From positions 1 through 64,000 of the forward strand of contig JAFLTA010000004.1 in the NCBI GenBank assembly GCA_022510685.1: a stretch of DNA of 64,000 bases. The letters are read 5' to 3'. Of the stretch, positions 1 to 9,193 are shown piece by piece. The notes beneath the pieces were generated by a model. That model worked only from the letters and a program-made list of their open reading frames with translations, did no database searches and was not told where the DNA came from. The first letter of the stretch is position 1. Each line of letters starts with the position of its first letter. The translations under genes and the position numbers were made by a program. Source of the DNA: Lachnospiraceae bacterium. Its GTDB lineage: Bacteria; Bacillota; Clostridia; Lachnospirales; Lachnospiraceae.

Positions 1-1264
1 TTAACTCCGAGTAAGCATTTGCCATCTCCCAGCCATTCATAAAGAACTCAAAACGTTCTACATAATCCGGATTATCCGGTTTCTTTTTCGTAAGAGGTGA
101 AATTTCAATCGGATGGTCCATAATAAAGGTTGGCTGAATCAGATGTTCCTCCACATACTCCTCAAAGAACAGGTTCAAGATATCACCTTTCTCATGGCGT
201 GCCTCATACTCAATATGGTGCTCATCTGCCAGCTTCTTTGCAGCCGCAGTGTCCGCCACCTCATTAAAATCAACGTTTGCGTACTTCTTTACGGCATCCA
301 CCATCGTCAGGCGCTCAAAAGGCTTGGACAAATCCATGGTATGCTCTCCATAGGTGAGCACCTCGGAGCCTGTCACCTCTTTTGCCACAAAGCGGTACAG
401 GTTCTCTGTCAAGTCCATCATACCGTGATAATCTGTGTATGCCTGATATAATTCCATCAGCGTAAATTCCGGATTGTGTCTGGTATCCAGTCCCTCGTTA
501 CGAAATACTCGTCCAATCTCGTATACACGCTCCATGCCACCGACAATCAGTCTCTTTAAGTATAATTCCAAAGAAATACGAAGCTTCAAATCCTCATTCA
601 ATGCATTGAAATGCGTTTCAAATGGTCGCGCTGCGGCACCACCTGCATTTGACACAAGCATTGGTGTCTCCACTTCCATGAAGCCCTCACCGTCCAGATA
701 ACGTCTGATACTGCTGATTACTTTAGAACGCTTGATAAAGGTATCCTTTACCTCCGCATTCATGATCAAATCCACATAGCGCTGACGATAACGGGTATCC
801 GTGTCTGTCAGACCATGATACTTTTCAGGCAGTATTTGCAAACTTTTTGATAATAATGTAACTTCACTGGCATGGATGGAAATCTCTTCCGTCTTTGTCT
901 TAAATACCGTTCCCTTGATACCAAGGATGTCACCCACATCGTATTTCTTGAAATCCTTGTAGGAATCTTCCCCGATTTCATCCCTTGCCACATAAGCCTG
1001 AATATTTCCCTGCAAATCCTGAATATTGCAAAAAGAAGCTTTTCCCATGACACGCTTAAACATCATACGCCCTGCCACAGTCACTTCCTGCCCTTCCAAC
1101 TCATCATAGCGATCCTTTACTTCCTGCGAATGAATCGACACATCATATTTCGTAATGACAAAAGGATCCTTTCCCTCTGCCTGTAAATTATCTAACTTTT
1201 CTCTACGCACTTTCAGGAGCTGATTTACATCCTGCTCCTGCTGTGGTTTCTTCTGTTCCGCCAC
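1..1264 (-). CDS. lysS: Lysine--tRNA ligase, class II (3' end cut by window edge)
   Basis: This enzyme charges tRNA-Lys with lysine in the cytoplasm. About 421 residues are visible. An N-terminal helical stretch is followed by an OB-fold anticodon-binding domain (roughly residues 55-170). The class II core then follows, with a motif 2 reading RVYEIGRVFRNEG near residue 250. The C-terminal end with motif 3 lies beyond the left edge. I start at GTG 1264 because AAGGGAG sits about 10 bases upstream and the protein then begins VAEQKKPQQE, as expected for this family. It lies 33 bases downstream of greA on the same strand with no terminator between them, so greA-lysS is likely one transcript, an arrangement common in Firmicutes. 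Identification is firm. Confidence 0.95.
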   Translation of the reverse strand, partial: MAEQKKPQQEQDVNQLLKVRREKLDNLQAEGKDPFVITKYDVSIHSQEVKDRYDELEGQEVTVAGRMMFKRVMGKASFCNIQDLQGNIQAYVARDEIGEDSYKDFKKYDVGDILGIKGTVFKTKTEEISIHASEVTLLSKSLQILPEKYHGLTDTDTRYRQRYVDLIMNAEVKDTFIKRSKVISSIRRYLDGEGFMEVETPMLVSNAGGAAARPFETHFNALNEDLKLRISLELYLKRLIVGGMERVYEIGRVFRNEGLDTRHNPEFTLMELYQAYTDYHGMMDLTENLYRFVAKEVTGSEVLTYGEHTMDLSKPFERLTMVDAVKKYANVDFNEVADTAAAKKLADEHHIEYEARHEKGDILNLFFEEYVEEHLIQPTFIMDHPIEISPLTKKKPDNPDYVERFEFFMNGWEMANAYSEL

Positions 1265-1297
1265 GTTTACGCGCTCCCTTCTATATGAAATAATATC

Positions 1298-1774
1298 TTA
1301 CTGTAATTCCAAAATCTTATACTGCATCACCTGACCGGAAGGAGTCTCAACTTTAATTTTATCTCCAACCTTCGCACCGATAAGCGCCATTCCTACCGGA
1401 GACTCATTGGAAATTTTGTTGTCCAAAATATCTGCCTCTGTGGATCCCACAATTCTATACTCCATTTCCTCCTTGGAGGACATGTCTTTTATGCGCACGG
1501 TTGCACCGATACTAATAGTATTGGCATCCACATCCTGACTACTGACAACTTCTGCATTTTTCAGTATTTTCTCGATTTCCTCGATACGAATCTCGATATC
1601 TCTCTGTTCATCTTTGGCAGCATCATACTCCGCGTTCTCAGACAAATCGCCCTGCTCTCTTGCCTCTTTGATTTTGGCTGCAACTTCTTTTCGTTTATTA
1701 ACCTTTAAATCCTGTAATTCATCTTCCAGTTTTGCCAGACCTTCTTCGGTCAAAATATTTTTCTTCTCAGCCAT
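1298..1774 (-). CDS. greA: Transcription elongation factor GreA
   Basis: GreA enters the RNA polymerase secondary channel and stimulates cleavage of backtracked transcripts. The 158-residue length is normal for the family. Residues 1-75 form the N-terminal antiparallel coiled coil, with the conserved acidic tip in SENAEYDAAKDEQ around residues 45-57. Residues 80-158 form the FKBP-like domain, including SPVGMALIGAKVGD. A GGAG motif lies just before the ATG. It is followed closely by lysS, so the two are probably co-transcribed. Confidence 0.97.
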   Translation of the reverse strand: MAEKKNILTEEGLAKLEDELQDLKVNKRKEVAAKIKEAREQGDLSENAEYDAAKDEQRDIEIRIEEIEKILKNAEVVSSQDVDANTISIGATVRIKDMSSKEEMEYRIVGSTEADILDNKISNESPVGMALIGAKVGDKIKVETPSGQVMQYKILELQ

Positions 1775-1860
1775 TTTCTCCTCTTTCTGCGCACGCTTTA
1801 TATTCCTGTCTCACAAAGCATTCTCACCTACATAGATAAACATACATCCATGAAACAATT

Positions 1861-1900
1861 CGGACCCCCATGTTACGCACGCAAACATGGGGTCCGACAA
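1861..1900 (-). terminator. Long GC-rich hairpin between the DUF2207 gene and greA
   Basis: CGGACCCCCATGTT pairs with AACATGGGGTCCG (13 pairs, one bulged C, loop of about 9). On the minus strand it lies just after the DUF2207 gene stop and is followed by AATTGTTT, a weak U-tract. It is likely an imperfect terminator separating the lemA-DUF2207 unit from greA-lysS. Confidence 0.55.
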
Positions 1901-1961
1901 TGGTTCATCACACCATCAGATAATAATAATACACAACTTGACAATGCCCGTCAAGAGCTTC

Positions 1962-3824
1962 CTACCAGGAACCACCGCCTCCGCCGCCGGAGCCTCCACC
2001 GGAATGACCGCCACCGCTGGAGCTGGGTGATGATGTCATAGAAGAAGTTGCCGTAGTCATAGCACTATTCATAAAACTGTTAAAATGCATGTAACTAAAT
2101 CCCATGGTATCATAATGGGAATGATACCAATGTGGCGGCTCCATAGAAATAGTCTCAAACTTCTTCATCCATTTATCAGACACACCTAACACATAGGTAT
2201 ACGGCAGAATTTCATAAAAATACTGCGGATTTCTTTCCACCATAGTCTCCAAGCGATCCTTCTCCGCTGTTTTTAAGAAAGTTCGGAACCCAAGAAGTCG
2301 TCCTAATATTTCCGTTCCGTATTCCGTGCGCTTCGGCATAAAATAATCAAAAAATACTATCAGGAAACAACCTATCATTCCAATAATAAATGCAAGTTTA
2401 TAAATCCAAGCCGAAAACTTCATTGCCTGATAACATATCTGTATAAAGCCTGCGCTTAACGTAAACAGAAATGGAATTCCAAATATCAGCTTACTTGCAA
2501 TACCCTTTATCAGAAACAACACTTGTATAATAATATAATAGAAAAGTCCAAACACAGCAGGCATGAGCAGTGCAGTGTTAAAAGAATAGGAATAGTCATA
2601 AAAAGGCTTAAACACTGACATAACAAACACAACGATTGCCATAGCACCACAAATCACCTGTTTGTTAATGGAATTAGCATAAAACAACACTTCCCTGTTC
2701 TGTTTTGAATTCATCAATCTCAGTATTTTATTTACCGTTTTATAAAATGTGTTCTCCAAATCCTTTTTTTCTACAATATCACCGGTGGCAAATAAGCCCT
2801 GCATGAACAATCTCTCTGCACCATTATTGCCATCATATTCCCTCGTTTTCTGTATGGAAAAACTGGTATTTTTTGCCAGCAATCCCTTTTTGGCTTCTTC
2901 ATGAATGGCAATGTATCCTTTCTGTGCCAGATACACTAACAGAGACACCACATCTTCGTTGCTCGCTCTCCCGTTAAAAGCAAAGGCAACTTCCAAGCTG
3001 TTTAATCCCTTCGGAGGATGGAATTGAATTGACTCCACAACAGGATCGTCCCTTCCCACTTTCCACCACATAGCAAAAGCAGCACCTGCACCGCCTAGAG
3101 AAATCAAAATCGCCAATAATGCCGGCCATATCGTCTCATGAACTTTTTCAAAAAATCCTTCCGGCAGAACCATACGGACAGTTACAGCTTCTCCGGGTGA
3201 CAACGTAATGGAACTATCTAATTCTCCCTGTAAGACATTGCCGTTTATCAGGTAACGCAAACCTTCTGTCATTGTAGAACCGGAAACACCGTAAGCCATA
3301 CCCATATTTCTCTCATCAATAGCTTCCGGCATCTCCACCGTAAACGTTACATTGGATATGGAAGTGTCCCAACCTGTTCCGATAATGTTATAATAAAATT
3401 CATCTGCATTTTTCAGAGCATCATTCCCCATATGATACTCATAACTAATCGTATAAGTTTGTTCCCCCGTTATGCTTCTGTCAGGGTCTCCCAAGCGGAC
3501 ACGACAATATGTACCATCACGGCTAACGGAAGACTGTGCATTGCATTTAATTTTTTCCACTTTTGCCTGGATTCGGGAAGAACTTCCATCCTCACGGCTT
3601 ATCACATTGACTACAGGAATATCCCGGTAAATACCATGTCTGGATTGATTAAAATAAACATTGATCGTCTCCGTCACATAATAAACATTCTGCTTTGTTA
3701 CCCGGATATTGACATCATAACTGTTTATCTGGTATGGATAGTAATCCGCAGCCACTGCCTCCTGTCCACAAACCAGGACAGACAATGACAGTAAAAACAT
3801 AATCAAAAAATGTTTCATCTTCAC
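1962..3824 (-). CDS. DUF2207 membrane protein with Gly-rich tail
   Basis: This is a predicted membrane protein of the DUF2207 type, function unknown. A signal peptide (about residues 1-26, ending GQEAVAA) leads into an extracytoplasmic beta-rich domain, including YDVNIRVTKQNVYYVTETI. A membrane segment follows near 235-255, then a cytoplasmic domain and two or three more membrane segments near 390-480. The tail is almost only Gly and Ser (SSGGGHSGGGSGGGGGGSW). LemA lies immediately upstream, a pairing seen often for DUF2207 proteins, so the two probably work at the membrane together. GTG 3824 overlaps the lemA stop and has AGGTG 8 bases upstream. ATG 3818 is an alternative start with poorer spacing. 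Confidence 0.85.
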   Translation of the reverse strand: MKMKHFLIMFLLSLSVLVCGQEAVAADYYPYQINSYDVNIRVTKQNVYYVTETINVYFNQSRHGIYRDIPVVNVISREDGSSSRIQAKVEKIKCNAQSSVSRDGTYCRVRLGDPDRSITGEQTYTISYEYHMGNDALKNADEFYYNIIGTGWDTSISNVTFTVEMPEAIDERNMGMAYGVSGSTMTEGLRYLINGNVLQGELDSSITLSPGEAVTVRMVLPEGFFEKVHETIWPALLAILISLGGAGAAFAMWWKVGRDDPVVESIQFHPPKGLNSLEVAFAFNGRASNEDVVSLLVYLAQKGYIAIHEEAKKGLLAKNTSFSIQKTREYDGNNGAERLFMQGLFATGDIVEKKDLENTFYKTVNKILRLMNSKQNREVLFYANSINKQVICGAMAIVVFVMSVFKPFYDYSYSFNTALLMPAVFGLFYYIIIQVLFLIKGIASKLIFGIPFLFTLSAGFIQICYQAMKFSAWIYKLAFIIGMIGCFLIVFFDYFMPKRTEYGTEILGRLLGFRTFLKTAEKDRLETMVERNPQYFYEILPYTYVLGVSDKWMKKFETISMEPPHWYHSHYDTMGFSYMHFNSFMNSAMTTATSSMTSSPSSSGGGHSGGGSGGGGGGSW

Positions 3825-4375
3825 TAAAATTTCACCTGCACATTCTGCCGTTCTTCGGCACTGTCTACCTCATACATTTTACGCGTCTCAAAATGCATTA
3901 TTCCCGCTATGATACTTCCCGGAAACATCTGCACCTTCATGTTATATTGCTTTACAGCCCCATTGTAATATTTTCTGGAGTTCGCAATATCCTCCTCCAC
4001 TGCATTCAGGCTGGCGCTTAAATCCGAAAAATTCTGGCTTGCCTTAAGATCCGGATAATTCTCTGCCAAAGCCATAATCCGCGGTATCATCTGAGATATC
4101 GCTGCTCCGTTTTGAATTTTTTCATCCATGGACATACTGTCATATTGTACATTCCGCATACCTACGATCTGTTTTAATGTTTCCTGCTCATGACCTGCAT
4201 ATCCCTTAACAGTCTCTACTAAATTAGGTATCAGATCAAAACGTTTCTTCAGATACACATCCATTGTGGCAAAGGCTTCATCTATAAGAATACGTCCTTT
4301 TACCAATCCGTTGTATGTAGCCACAACCCAAATTACAATAACTACGACAACTACACCTGCAATAATTCCCGGCAT
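3824..4375 (-). CDS. lemA: LemA family protein
   Basis: This is a membrane-tethered helical protein of unknown biochemical function. One N-terminal membrane segment (about residues 3-20, GIIAGVVVVVIVIWVVATYN) is followed by the LemA helical bundle containing KKRFDLIPNLVETVKGYAGHE and the closing AEERQNVQVKF. I chose ATG 4375 rather than longer upstream options because AAAGGAG lies 7 bases before it and the membrane segment then begins at residue 3, as in the family. The result is 183 residues, a typical length. Its stop overlaps the start of the DUF2207 gene, implying translational coupling. Confidence 0.92.
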   Translation of the reverse strand: MPGIIAGVVVVVIVIWVVATYNGLVKGRILIDEAFATMDVYLKKRFDLIPNLVETVKGYAGHEQETLKQIVGMRNVQYDSMSMDEKIQNGAAISQMIPRIMALAENYPDLKASQNFSDLSASLNAVEEDIANSRKYYNGAVKQYNMKVQMFPGSIIAGIMHFETRKMYEVDSAEERQNVQVKF

Positions 4376-4421
4376 AATACCACTCCTTTCTCTTTCCTTA
4401 CTTTTTGTTCCATAAATGGAA

Positions 4422-5969
4422 TCAATATTCCCATCCATTCCGACTTCCCGTTGCGAACGCACCATCCTCCCTGCTGGTTCGAAACGGTGCCACCGGAATA
4501 CCATTTGCGCCAAACAAAGTCACCGGGCGATAATTCGTCCAGCAAAATCTGCCATATACCGGCTCCTCCACTGCATCGCAGGTGACTACTATCTCCTCCC
4601 CCTGCAATACAGCATTTGCTGTGTGATATACCTTATCTCTCCCCGCCAGTTCAAAGCCCTCCAATATATCCTCCGTACAATGCATTCCCTGTGCATTACG
4701 GAAAGAAAATATCATGTCATCACCTTCTATGCGGTATGACTGATATACAGGTCCAAACGCCTCTTCTTCACTGCACTTGCCATATACATGGTGCAGCGCC
4801 TGCAGTGCCAGACGTTGTCCCACAATATCCTTCTCTGTGGGATGGATATTTCCAAACTCTCCCTTATCCAGAATCACTGCAATTCCTGTATTTTTCACAG
4901 TCTGATATACACGCATCTGCGCTTCCCTCACAAACGACCAGTTCTGATAGTCCGGCTCATCTTCCCCATTGCGAAACATGGGAAGCTGTACCAGCATAAA
5001 GGGCAGGCTATCATCTTTCCAGTCTCCACGCCACCGGCGTATCAACGCAGACAACAATGTGTAATAACTATAAGGGCGATGGTCATCCTCCTCCCCCTGA
5101 TAGTACAAAAATCCCGCCAACGTATACGGACATACCCTCTGTAACATTGACTCATACAAACCACATGGTCTGGTGAAAGAACGTGGTCCCATCGGTCCCG
5201 GATATTTATTTTCACCATATAGTTCCAATGCCTCATCCCATGAGGGATTCTCCGCGGTCTCGTAATAATGCCCTACATTTTTGTCAAACTCCGCCTGATA
5301 TACCAGATAATCTTCCCATTCCTTGATATATTCCTGTAAATCCTGCCCCGCTACAATATCATCATAGTCTGTGATATATTTTCTGATTTCCTGTATCCCC
5401 TCTAACGTTTCCCTGCTCACCCAGCAGGACGCGGAAGTTCCGCCCCAGTTGCAACCGATGATTCCCACCGTCACTCCCAGCTCACCGGAAAGCTGCTCTG
5501 CAAAATAATATGCAACAGCAGACCATCGTGCTGCCTTATCAGAAGTGCACAAATCCCATCCGCTAATCCTTTCTGCTTCATAGAGTTCGTCACCTACCCA
5601 GCTTACCTTTGGTGTATAATAATACCTTACCTTATCATTATGGATGTTTTTTACCACCTCTGCCCCGTTTTTACTGTTTTGCAGTTCCAACTCCATGTTG
5701 GACTGTCCCCCGGCAAGCCAGACTTCACCAATCATTACATCTTCAAAGCAGAGCTCAGTTTCTTCGGAAGATACTTTCATCACGTAAGGTCCACCCGCAG
5801 GACGTGGCGGCAAAAGTACCTCGAAACTTCCATTCTGCACTGGCACTGTCACAGTAGTCTCATCTAATGTAACTGCAACCTCACTGCCGTCACTCTCACC
5901 CCATACGGCAATATTTTTATTTCGCTGCATAACCATATGATTACTAAAAATTGATGGTAATTGTATCAT
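4422..5969 (-). CDS. Sialate O-acetylesterase-like SGNH esterase
   Basis: This is a predicted carbohydrate O-acetylesterase of the SASA/sialate 9-O-acetylesterase type. It would remove acetyl groups from sialic acids or other acetylated glycans. The nucleophile block WLAGGQSNMELEL sits near residue 90, the block GCNWGGTSASCW near 170, and the C-terminal D-x-H-like catalytic block GNIHPTEKD near residue 370. An N-terminal beta domain (residues 1-80) precedes the catalytic domain. No signal peptide is visible, so it probably acts in the cytoplasm on imported sugars. It is 515 residues, normal for the family. No nan genes are nearby, so the true substrate may be another acetylated sugar. Confidence 0.85.
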   Translation of the reverse strand: MIQLPSIFSNHMVMQRNKNIAVWGESDGSEVAVTLDETTVTVPVQNGSFEVLLPPRPAGGPYVMKVSSEETELCFEDVMIGEVWLAGGQSNMELELQNSKNGAEVVKNIHNDKVRYYYTPKVSWVGDELYEAERISGWDLCTSDKAARWSAVAYYFAEQLSGELGVTVGIIGCNWGGTSASCWVSRETLEGIQEIRKYITDYDDIVAGQDLQEYIKEWEDYLVYQAEFDKNVGHYYETAENPSWDEALELYGENKYPGPMGPRSFTRPCGLYESMLQRVCPYTLAGFLYYQGEEDDHRPYSYYTLLSALIRRWRGDWKDDSLPFMLVQLPMFRNGEDEPDYQNWSFVREAQMRVYQTVKNTGIAVILDKGEFGNIHPTEKDIVGQRLALQALHHVYGKCSEEEAFGPVYQSYRIEGDDMIFSFRNAQGMHCTEDILEGFELAGRDKVYHTANAVLQGEEIVVTCDAVEEPVYGRFCWTNYRPVTLFGANGIPVAPFRTSREDGAFATGSRNGWEY

Positions 5970-5996
5970 TTTCGTCTCTCCGCTTTGCTGTTTTTA

Positions 5997-7043
5997 TTAT
6001 TTTTCCTTTCCTTTCGGAGGGTCAAAATCCACCTCCCTCTCAGTTGCCAAATCCATGGCATACACGATACTTCCGTCATACTTTTCGTAGAAAAGATAGC
6101 CGCCAACCAAATGCAGATAATTATAATCGCCCTCAGCAAGCTTTCTCTCACTACCTCCATTTAAATCTATAGCATACAGACCATTGTTTTCTCCATCATC
6201 AATCTGATAATATACTGTAGATTCCTGTTCGTCCACGTTATATGTAGCAATACGACCGGATACAATCGTCTGTGGCTCTGATCCATCCAAATTGACACGC
6301 ACCAAAGAATAATTACGATCCAAGTCCAAAAAGTACAAATGCTCTCCCTGCTTGATTAGGGAAAAACAGTTGCCATCGTAAATATCTTTGGCATTGGAAC
6401 CGTTAATATCCATGGAATGAATTTTATGTTCATTGTCGTATCCTGTATAATAAATCGTACTATCTTCTACAGAGTATGGAAATACCCCTTCATCCAAAAG
6501 CATTTCATCGCTGGAGCCATCAATCTTTGCTGCATTGAGCTGTAACCCCTTTTCTTTATCATAATGCTGATAATAAACAAAATTTCCGTATAAGCACACT
6601 GCCTCTGTCGGGTCATCGTACAGCTTGCCAAGATGCTTTCCGGTTTTCTCTAAACGAAACAATCCTGTTTTACTTAATGATAGCAGTTCATCTCCCGTTG
6701 AAGTTTTTTTGTCATTTCTACGTGTATAGAAAATATATTTCCCTGCCACATTCAAATAGCTGACACTGTCTGAGTGAAGCTTTTTGATTTTCTTTAAATC
6801 ACTATTCATCACATACAATGAATTATCGTCGTATGGATTGGCAAAATAAATGGAATCTCCGGACTCACAAAATCTGCCGCCATTCAATAAGTTACCACTG
6901 GTATTTCCTGTGGTATTCGGGTCATCATACAGAGATACCCGAGACTGTATACGCATAAAAATCATAACCCCCACAAAGACTGCTACCACCAAAACCACAA
7001 TAACAATATTACGCACCAAATTTCCTGAAGTTTTTTCCGCCAT
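5997..7043 (-). CDS. DUF5050 membrane-anchored beta-propeller-like protein
   Basis: Residues 9-31 form a single N-terminal membrane anchor (NIVIVVLVVAVFVGVMIFM). The remaining roughly 310 residues are repeats of the form 'IYFANPYDDNSLYVMNSD' and 'IYYTGYDNEHKIHSMDING' spaced about 40-45 residues apart. This is the pattern of DUF5050 domains, which resemble beta-propeller blades. The bulk is predicted to be outside the membrane. Function is unknown, perhaps ligand or glycan binding. The upstream region consists of palindromic repeats carrying extended -10 motifs (7097-7280). It precedes the esterase gene on the same strand by 27 bases, so they may be co-transcribed. Confidence 0.78.
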   Translation of the reverse strand: MAEKTSGNLVRNIVIVVLVVAVFVGVMIFMRIQSRVSLYDDPNTTGNTSGNLLNGGRFCESGDSIYFANPYDDNSLYVMNSDLKKIKKLHSDSVSYLNVAGKYIFYTRRNDKKTSTGDELLSLSKTGLFRLEKTGKHLGKLYDDPTEAVCLYGNFVYYQHYDKEKGLQLNAAKIDGSSDEMLLDEGVFPYSVEDSTIYYTGYDNEHKIHSMDINGSNAKDIYDGNCFSLIKQGEHLYFLDLDRNYSLVRVNLDGSEPQTIVSGRIATYNVDEQESTVYYQIDDGENNGLYAIDLNGGSERKLAEGDYNYLHLVGGYLFYEKYDGSIVYAMDLATEREVDFDPPKGKEK

Positions 7044-7096
7044 ATTCCATCTTCCTTTCCCATAAAATGTATTCTTCCCTTTACCCTAGTCCCATT

Positions 7097-7280
7097 TATA
7101 ATAAACGCACACTGTGCGTTTATTATATCATATACACTGCGCATATTGAGAACGAAGTTCTCACAAGATAAACGCCGCACTTGCGTTTATTATATCATAT
7201 ACACTGCGCAAGGTTTCTGCGCATATTGAGAACGGAGTTCTCACAAGATAAACGCCGCTTTTGCGTTTATTATATCATAT
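7097..7280. repeat. Stacked palindromic intergenic repeat, copy A
   Basis: Two full units and one partial unit of a palindromic element lie between folBK and the DUF5050 gene. Each unit contains TGCGCA boxes, TGAGAACGAAGTTCTCA (7-bp stem), and ATAAACGC...GCGTTTAT (8-bp or longer stem), ending in ATTATATCATAT. The first partial unit holds the perfect palindrome ATAAACGCACA-C-TGTGCGTTTAT. On the minus strand each ends in TATGATATAAT, which matches an extended -10 (positions 7122-7132, 7189-7199 and 7269-7279). Related copies lie at 16776-16966 and 58033-58140. Confidence 0.9.
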
Positions 7281-7323
7281 TTCCCGTTTACAATGAACAC
7301 ATAAATAATAAAATTCTTTTTTA

Positions 7324-8139
7324 CTATTTTTTATTTTTCTCGTATATCTCCCGCACTGTTTTCTTGCATACAGGATGGAGACGGTACGGTGCGATTTGAT
7401 TCAAAGGCTCTAAAACAAACATTCTACGACACATCTCCGGATGCGGTATCACCAGATTTTCCGTTTCCATGATTTCTGCATCATACAGCAAAATATCAAC
7501 ATCTATCGTCCGCGGTCCCCAACGTACTGTCCGCACGCGTTTTAAATCGCTTTCAATCTCTCCGATTTGCTCCAGAAGCTCCTCCGGTGATTTTAATGTC
7601 CGCATTAAGATAGCACCGTTTAAAAAATCATCCTGTTCCACATCCCCTATCGGTTTCGTCTCTATGTAATCAGATACTTTTACGACTTCATTATTTTTGT
7701 CCGCTGACAAAAGCTCCAACGCCCGATTCATATTTGCTCGCCTGTCTCCCATATTGGAACCTAATCCCAGGCAGACTTCATGCCATTTCCGATATATTTT
7801 CACCGACACAGTATCCAAGGGTATATGAATGGGTGCCCACGGCTTTTCCACCTCCACGCTCACACCCAGCACAAGCGGGAAAGACAGCAAAATCCGACTT
7901 GCCAGATGCTCTGCCAGACGCTCAATCAACTGAAAGGTATGGTCCTTCGTCTCCCTGCATATGAGTTCTGCTACATCGGCATAATTCACGGCATCCTCTA
8001 ACGCATCGGAAAGCCCTGCCCTGCGGGTATTCACCTCCATATCCACCGACACTACAAATTTCTGCCCCAAAGAATTTTCCTCCCGGGATACTCCATGGGA
8101 GCCAAACACCTCCAACCTTTTCACAGAGACATAATCCAT
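7324..8139 (-). CDS. folK: Dihydroneopterin aldolase / HPPK fusion
   Basis: This is a bifunctional folate biosynthesis enzyme. Residues 1-117 are a FolB-type dihydroneopterin aldolase (MDYVSVKRLEVFGSHGVS at the start, VNYADVAEL in the middle). Residues about 119-271 are the pyrophosphokinase FolK (CLGLGSNMGDRRANMNRAL; GPRTIDVDILLYD). The two catalyse consecutive steps toward the pterin substrate of dihydropteroate synthase, in the cytoplasm. FolB-FolK fusions are known in clostridia. The start is supported by GAGGGATAG upstream. The other fol genes are not in the window. A long imperfect inverted repeat (8173-8260) lies in its leader. Confidence 0.95.
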   Translation of the reverse strand: MDYVSVKRLEVFGSHGVSREENSLGQKFVVSVDMEVNTRRAGLSDALEDAVNYADVAELICRETKDHTFQLIERLAEHLASRILLSFPLVLGVSVEVEKPWAPIHIPLDTVSVKIYRKWHEVCLGLGSNMGDRRANMNRALELLSADKNNEVVKVSDYIETKPIGDVEQDDFLNGAILMRTLKSPEELLEQIGEIESDLKRVRTVRWGPRTIDVDILLYDAEIMETENLVIPHPEMCRRMFVLEPLNQIAPYRLHPVCKKTVREIYEKNKK

Positions 8140-8172
8140 TATCTATCCCTCATTTCTATATGATATTCATAC

Positions 8173-8260
8173 TTCGCACATTCTTTTTGTAATTTTAAGT
8201 CATATAAGTAAGCTGTATATCAGTTTACTTACATGACAGTGAATACCTTACAAGTGCGAA
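8173..8260. repeat. Nested imperfect inverted repeat upstream of folBK
   Basis: Outer arms TTCGCAC (8173) and GTGCGAA (8254), middle arms TTGTAA (8187) and TTACAA (8248), and inner arms AAGTCAT (8197) with ATGACA (8233) plus AAGTAA (8206) with TTTACTT (8224) nest around a short centre. The structure fills most of the gap between the glycosyltransferase stop and the folBK start. It may be a degenerate mobile palindrome or a leader structure. Confidence 0.65.
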
Positions 8261-8275
8261 ATTTGAATATATTAC

Positions 8276-9193
8276 TTATTCCCAATACCATTGGCTTCCA
8301 GTACATTTCATCAAAACGCTTTTCGGCAGCTTATCGTAAATAAGCCCCAACCGATAGCCTGCCAATCGACACCCGCATTGGAGACAAAAATAAAATGCTT
8401 CCCCAAAGTGCCCATGCTCAATTAATTTTTGCAAAACCTTTTTTGCATATCCGGCTCCCTCTTTTTCTGAGGAAATGGACGCAAATATTTCTTTGTATTG
8501 ATTATGAGACACCCCTAAATCAAAATTTCTGGCAAACTGCTGTCTGCAAGTATAATCATGCGAATGTATTACCCGTGCTTCTGCGCAATATGCCACCTTA
8601 AAACCTTCCTGCAGCATCTCATATGCAATTATCATATCCTCGTTAAAAATCGTAGGCTGCACAAAACCGCCTACCTGCTCATAATGTGATTTACGATACA
8701 GCGCACACACATCCGAGCAAAAATAAGTTTTTATTCCCAATTCCTCACGGTCATCTTCACTTTTCACACGACTCTCAGACGGATAATTATATATCCGGCT
8801 CATGCGCTCCACCCTGCCGGAATTTTTTCCGGCTAACTGTCTGGCATAGGCAATCCCTACAAGTTCATCCTCCATACAGGATAACAAATGTTCAATCAGT
8901 TTGTCATCTACAGGAACGGCATCCTGTGTCATCATCAACACATACTCTGCCTCCGACTGATCCATTCCCAACGCCCGGGTTCCGCCATGGTCAAATTCAG
9001 ACCGGAGGACGGGAATTATTTCAATATGCTCATCCAGAGATTCCATCAATCTATCTGAATCGCTGCCAACCGTCTGCATAATAAAAATTCTATTAGGGAC
9101 TACCGTTTGTTTCATCAAACGGTTTATCAGGCGCGAAAACGTCCTACCCGGTTTGTACACCGGAATTACTACATCCACTATTCTCTCACTCAT
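8276..9193 (-). CDS. Family 2 glycosyltransferase
   Basis: This is a GT-A fold glycosyltransferase of family 2, resembling rhamnosyltransferases in its N-terminal block IVDVVIPVYKPGRTFSRLI. The nucleotide-sugar site is suggested by LMMTQDAVPVDD (about residues 90-100), and the acceptor-side block by FNEDMIIAYEMLQEGFKVAY (about 182-201). There is no membrane segment, so it is cytoplasmic or peripheral. Sugar donor and acceptor cannot be told from sequence. GGAAGGAG lies 6 bases before the start. The ATG overlaps the end of metH by 8 bases, so the two are translated from one message although no functional link is obvious. Confidence 0.85.
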   Translation of the reverse strand: MSERIVDVVIPVYKPGRTFSRLINRLMKQTVVPNRIFIMQTVGSDSDRLMESLDEHIEIIPVLRSEFDHGGTRALGMDQSEAEYVLMMTQDAVPVDDKLIEHLLSCMEDELVGIAYARQLAGKNSGRVERMSRIYNYPSESRVKSEDDREELGIKTYFCSDVCALYRKSHYEQVGGFVQPTIFNEDMIIAYEMLQEGFKVAYCAEARVIHSHDYTCRQQFARNFDLGVSHNQYKEIFASISSEKEGAGYAKKVLQKLIEHGHFGEAFYFCLQCGCRLAGYRLGLIYDKLPKSVLMKCTGSQWYWE

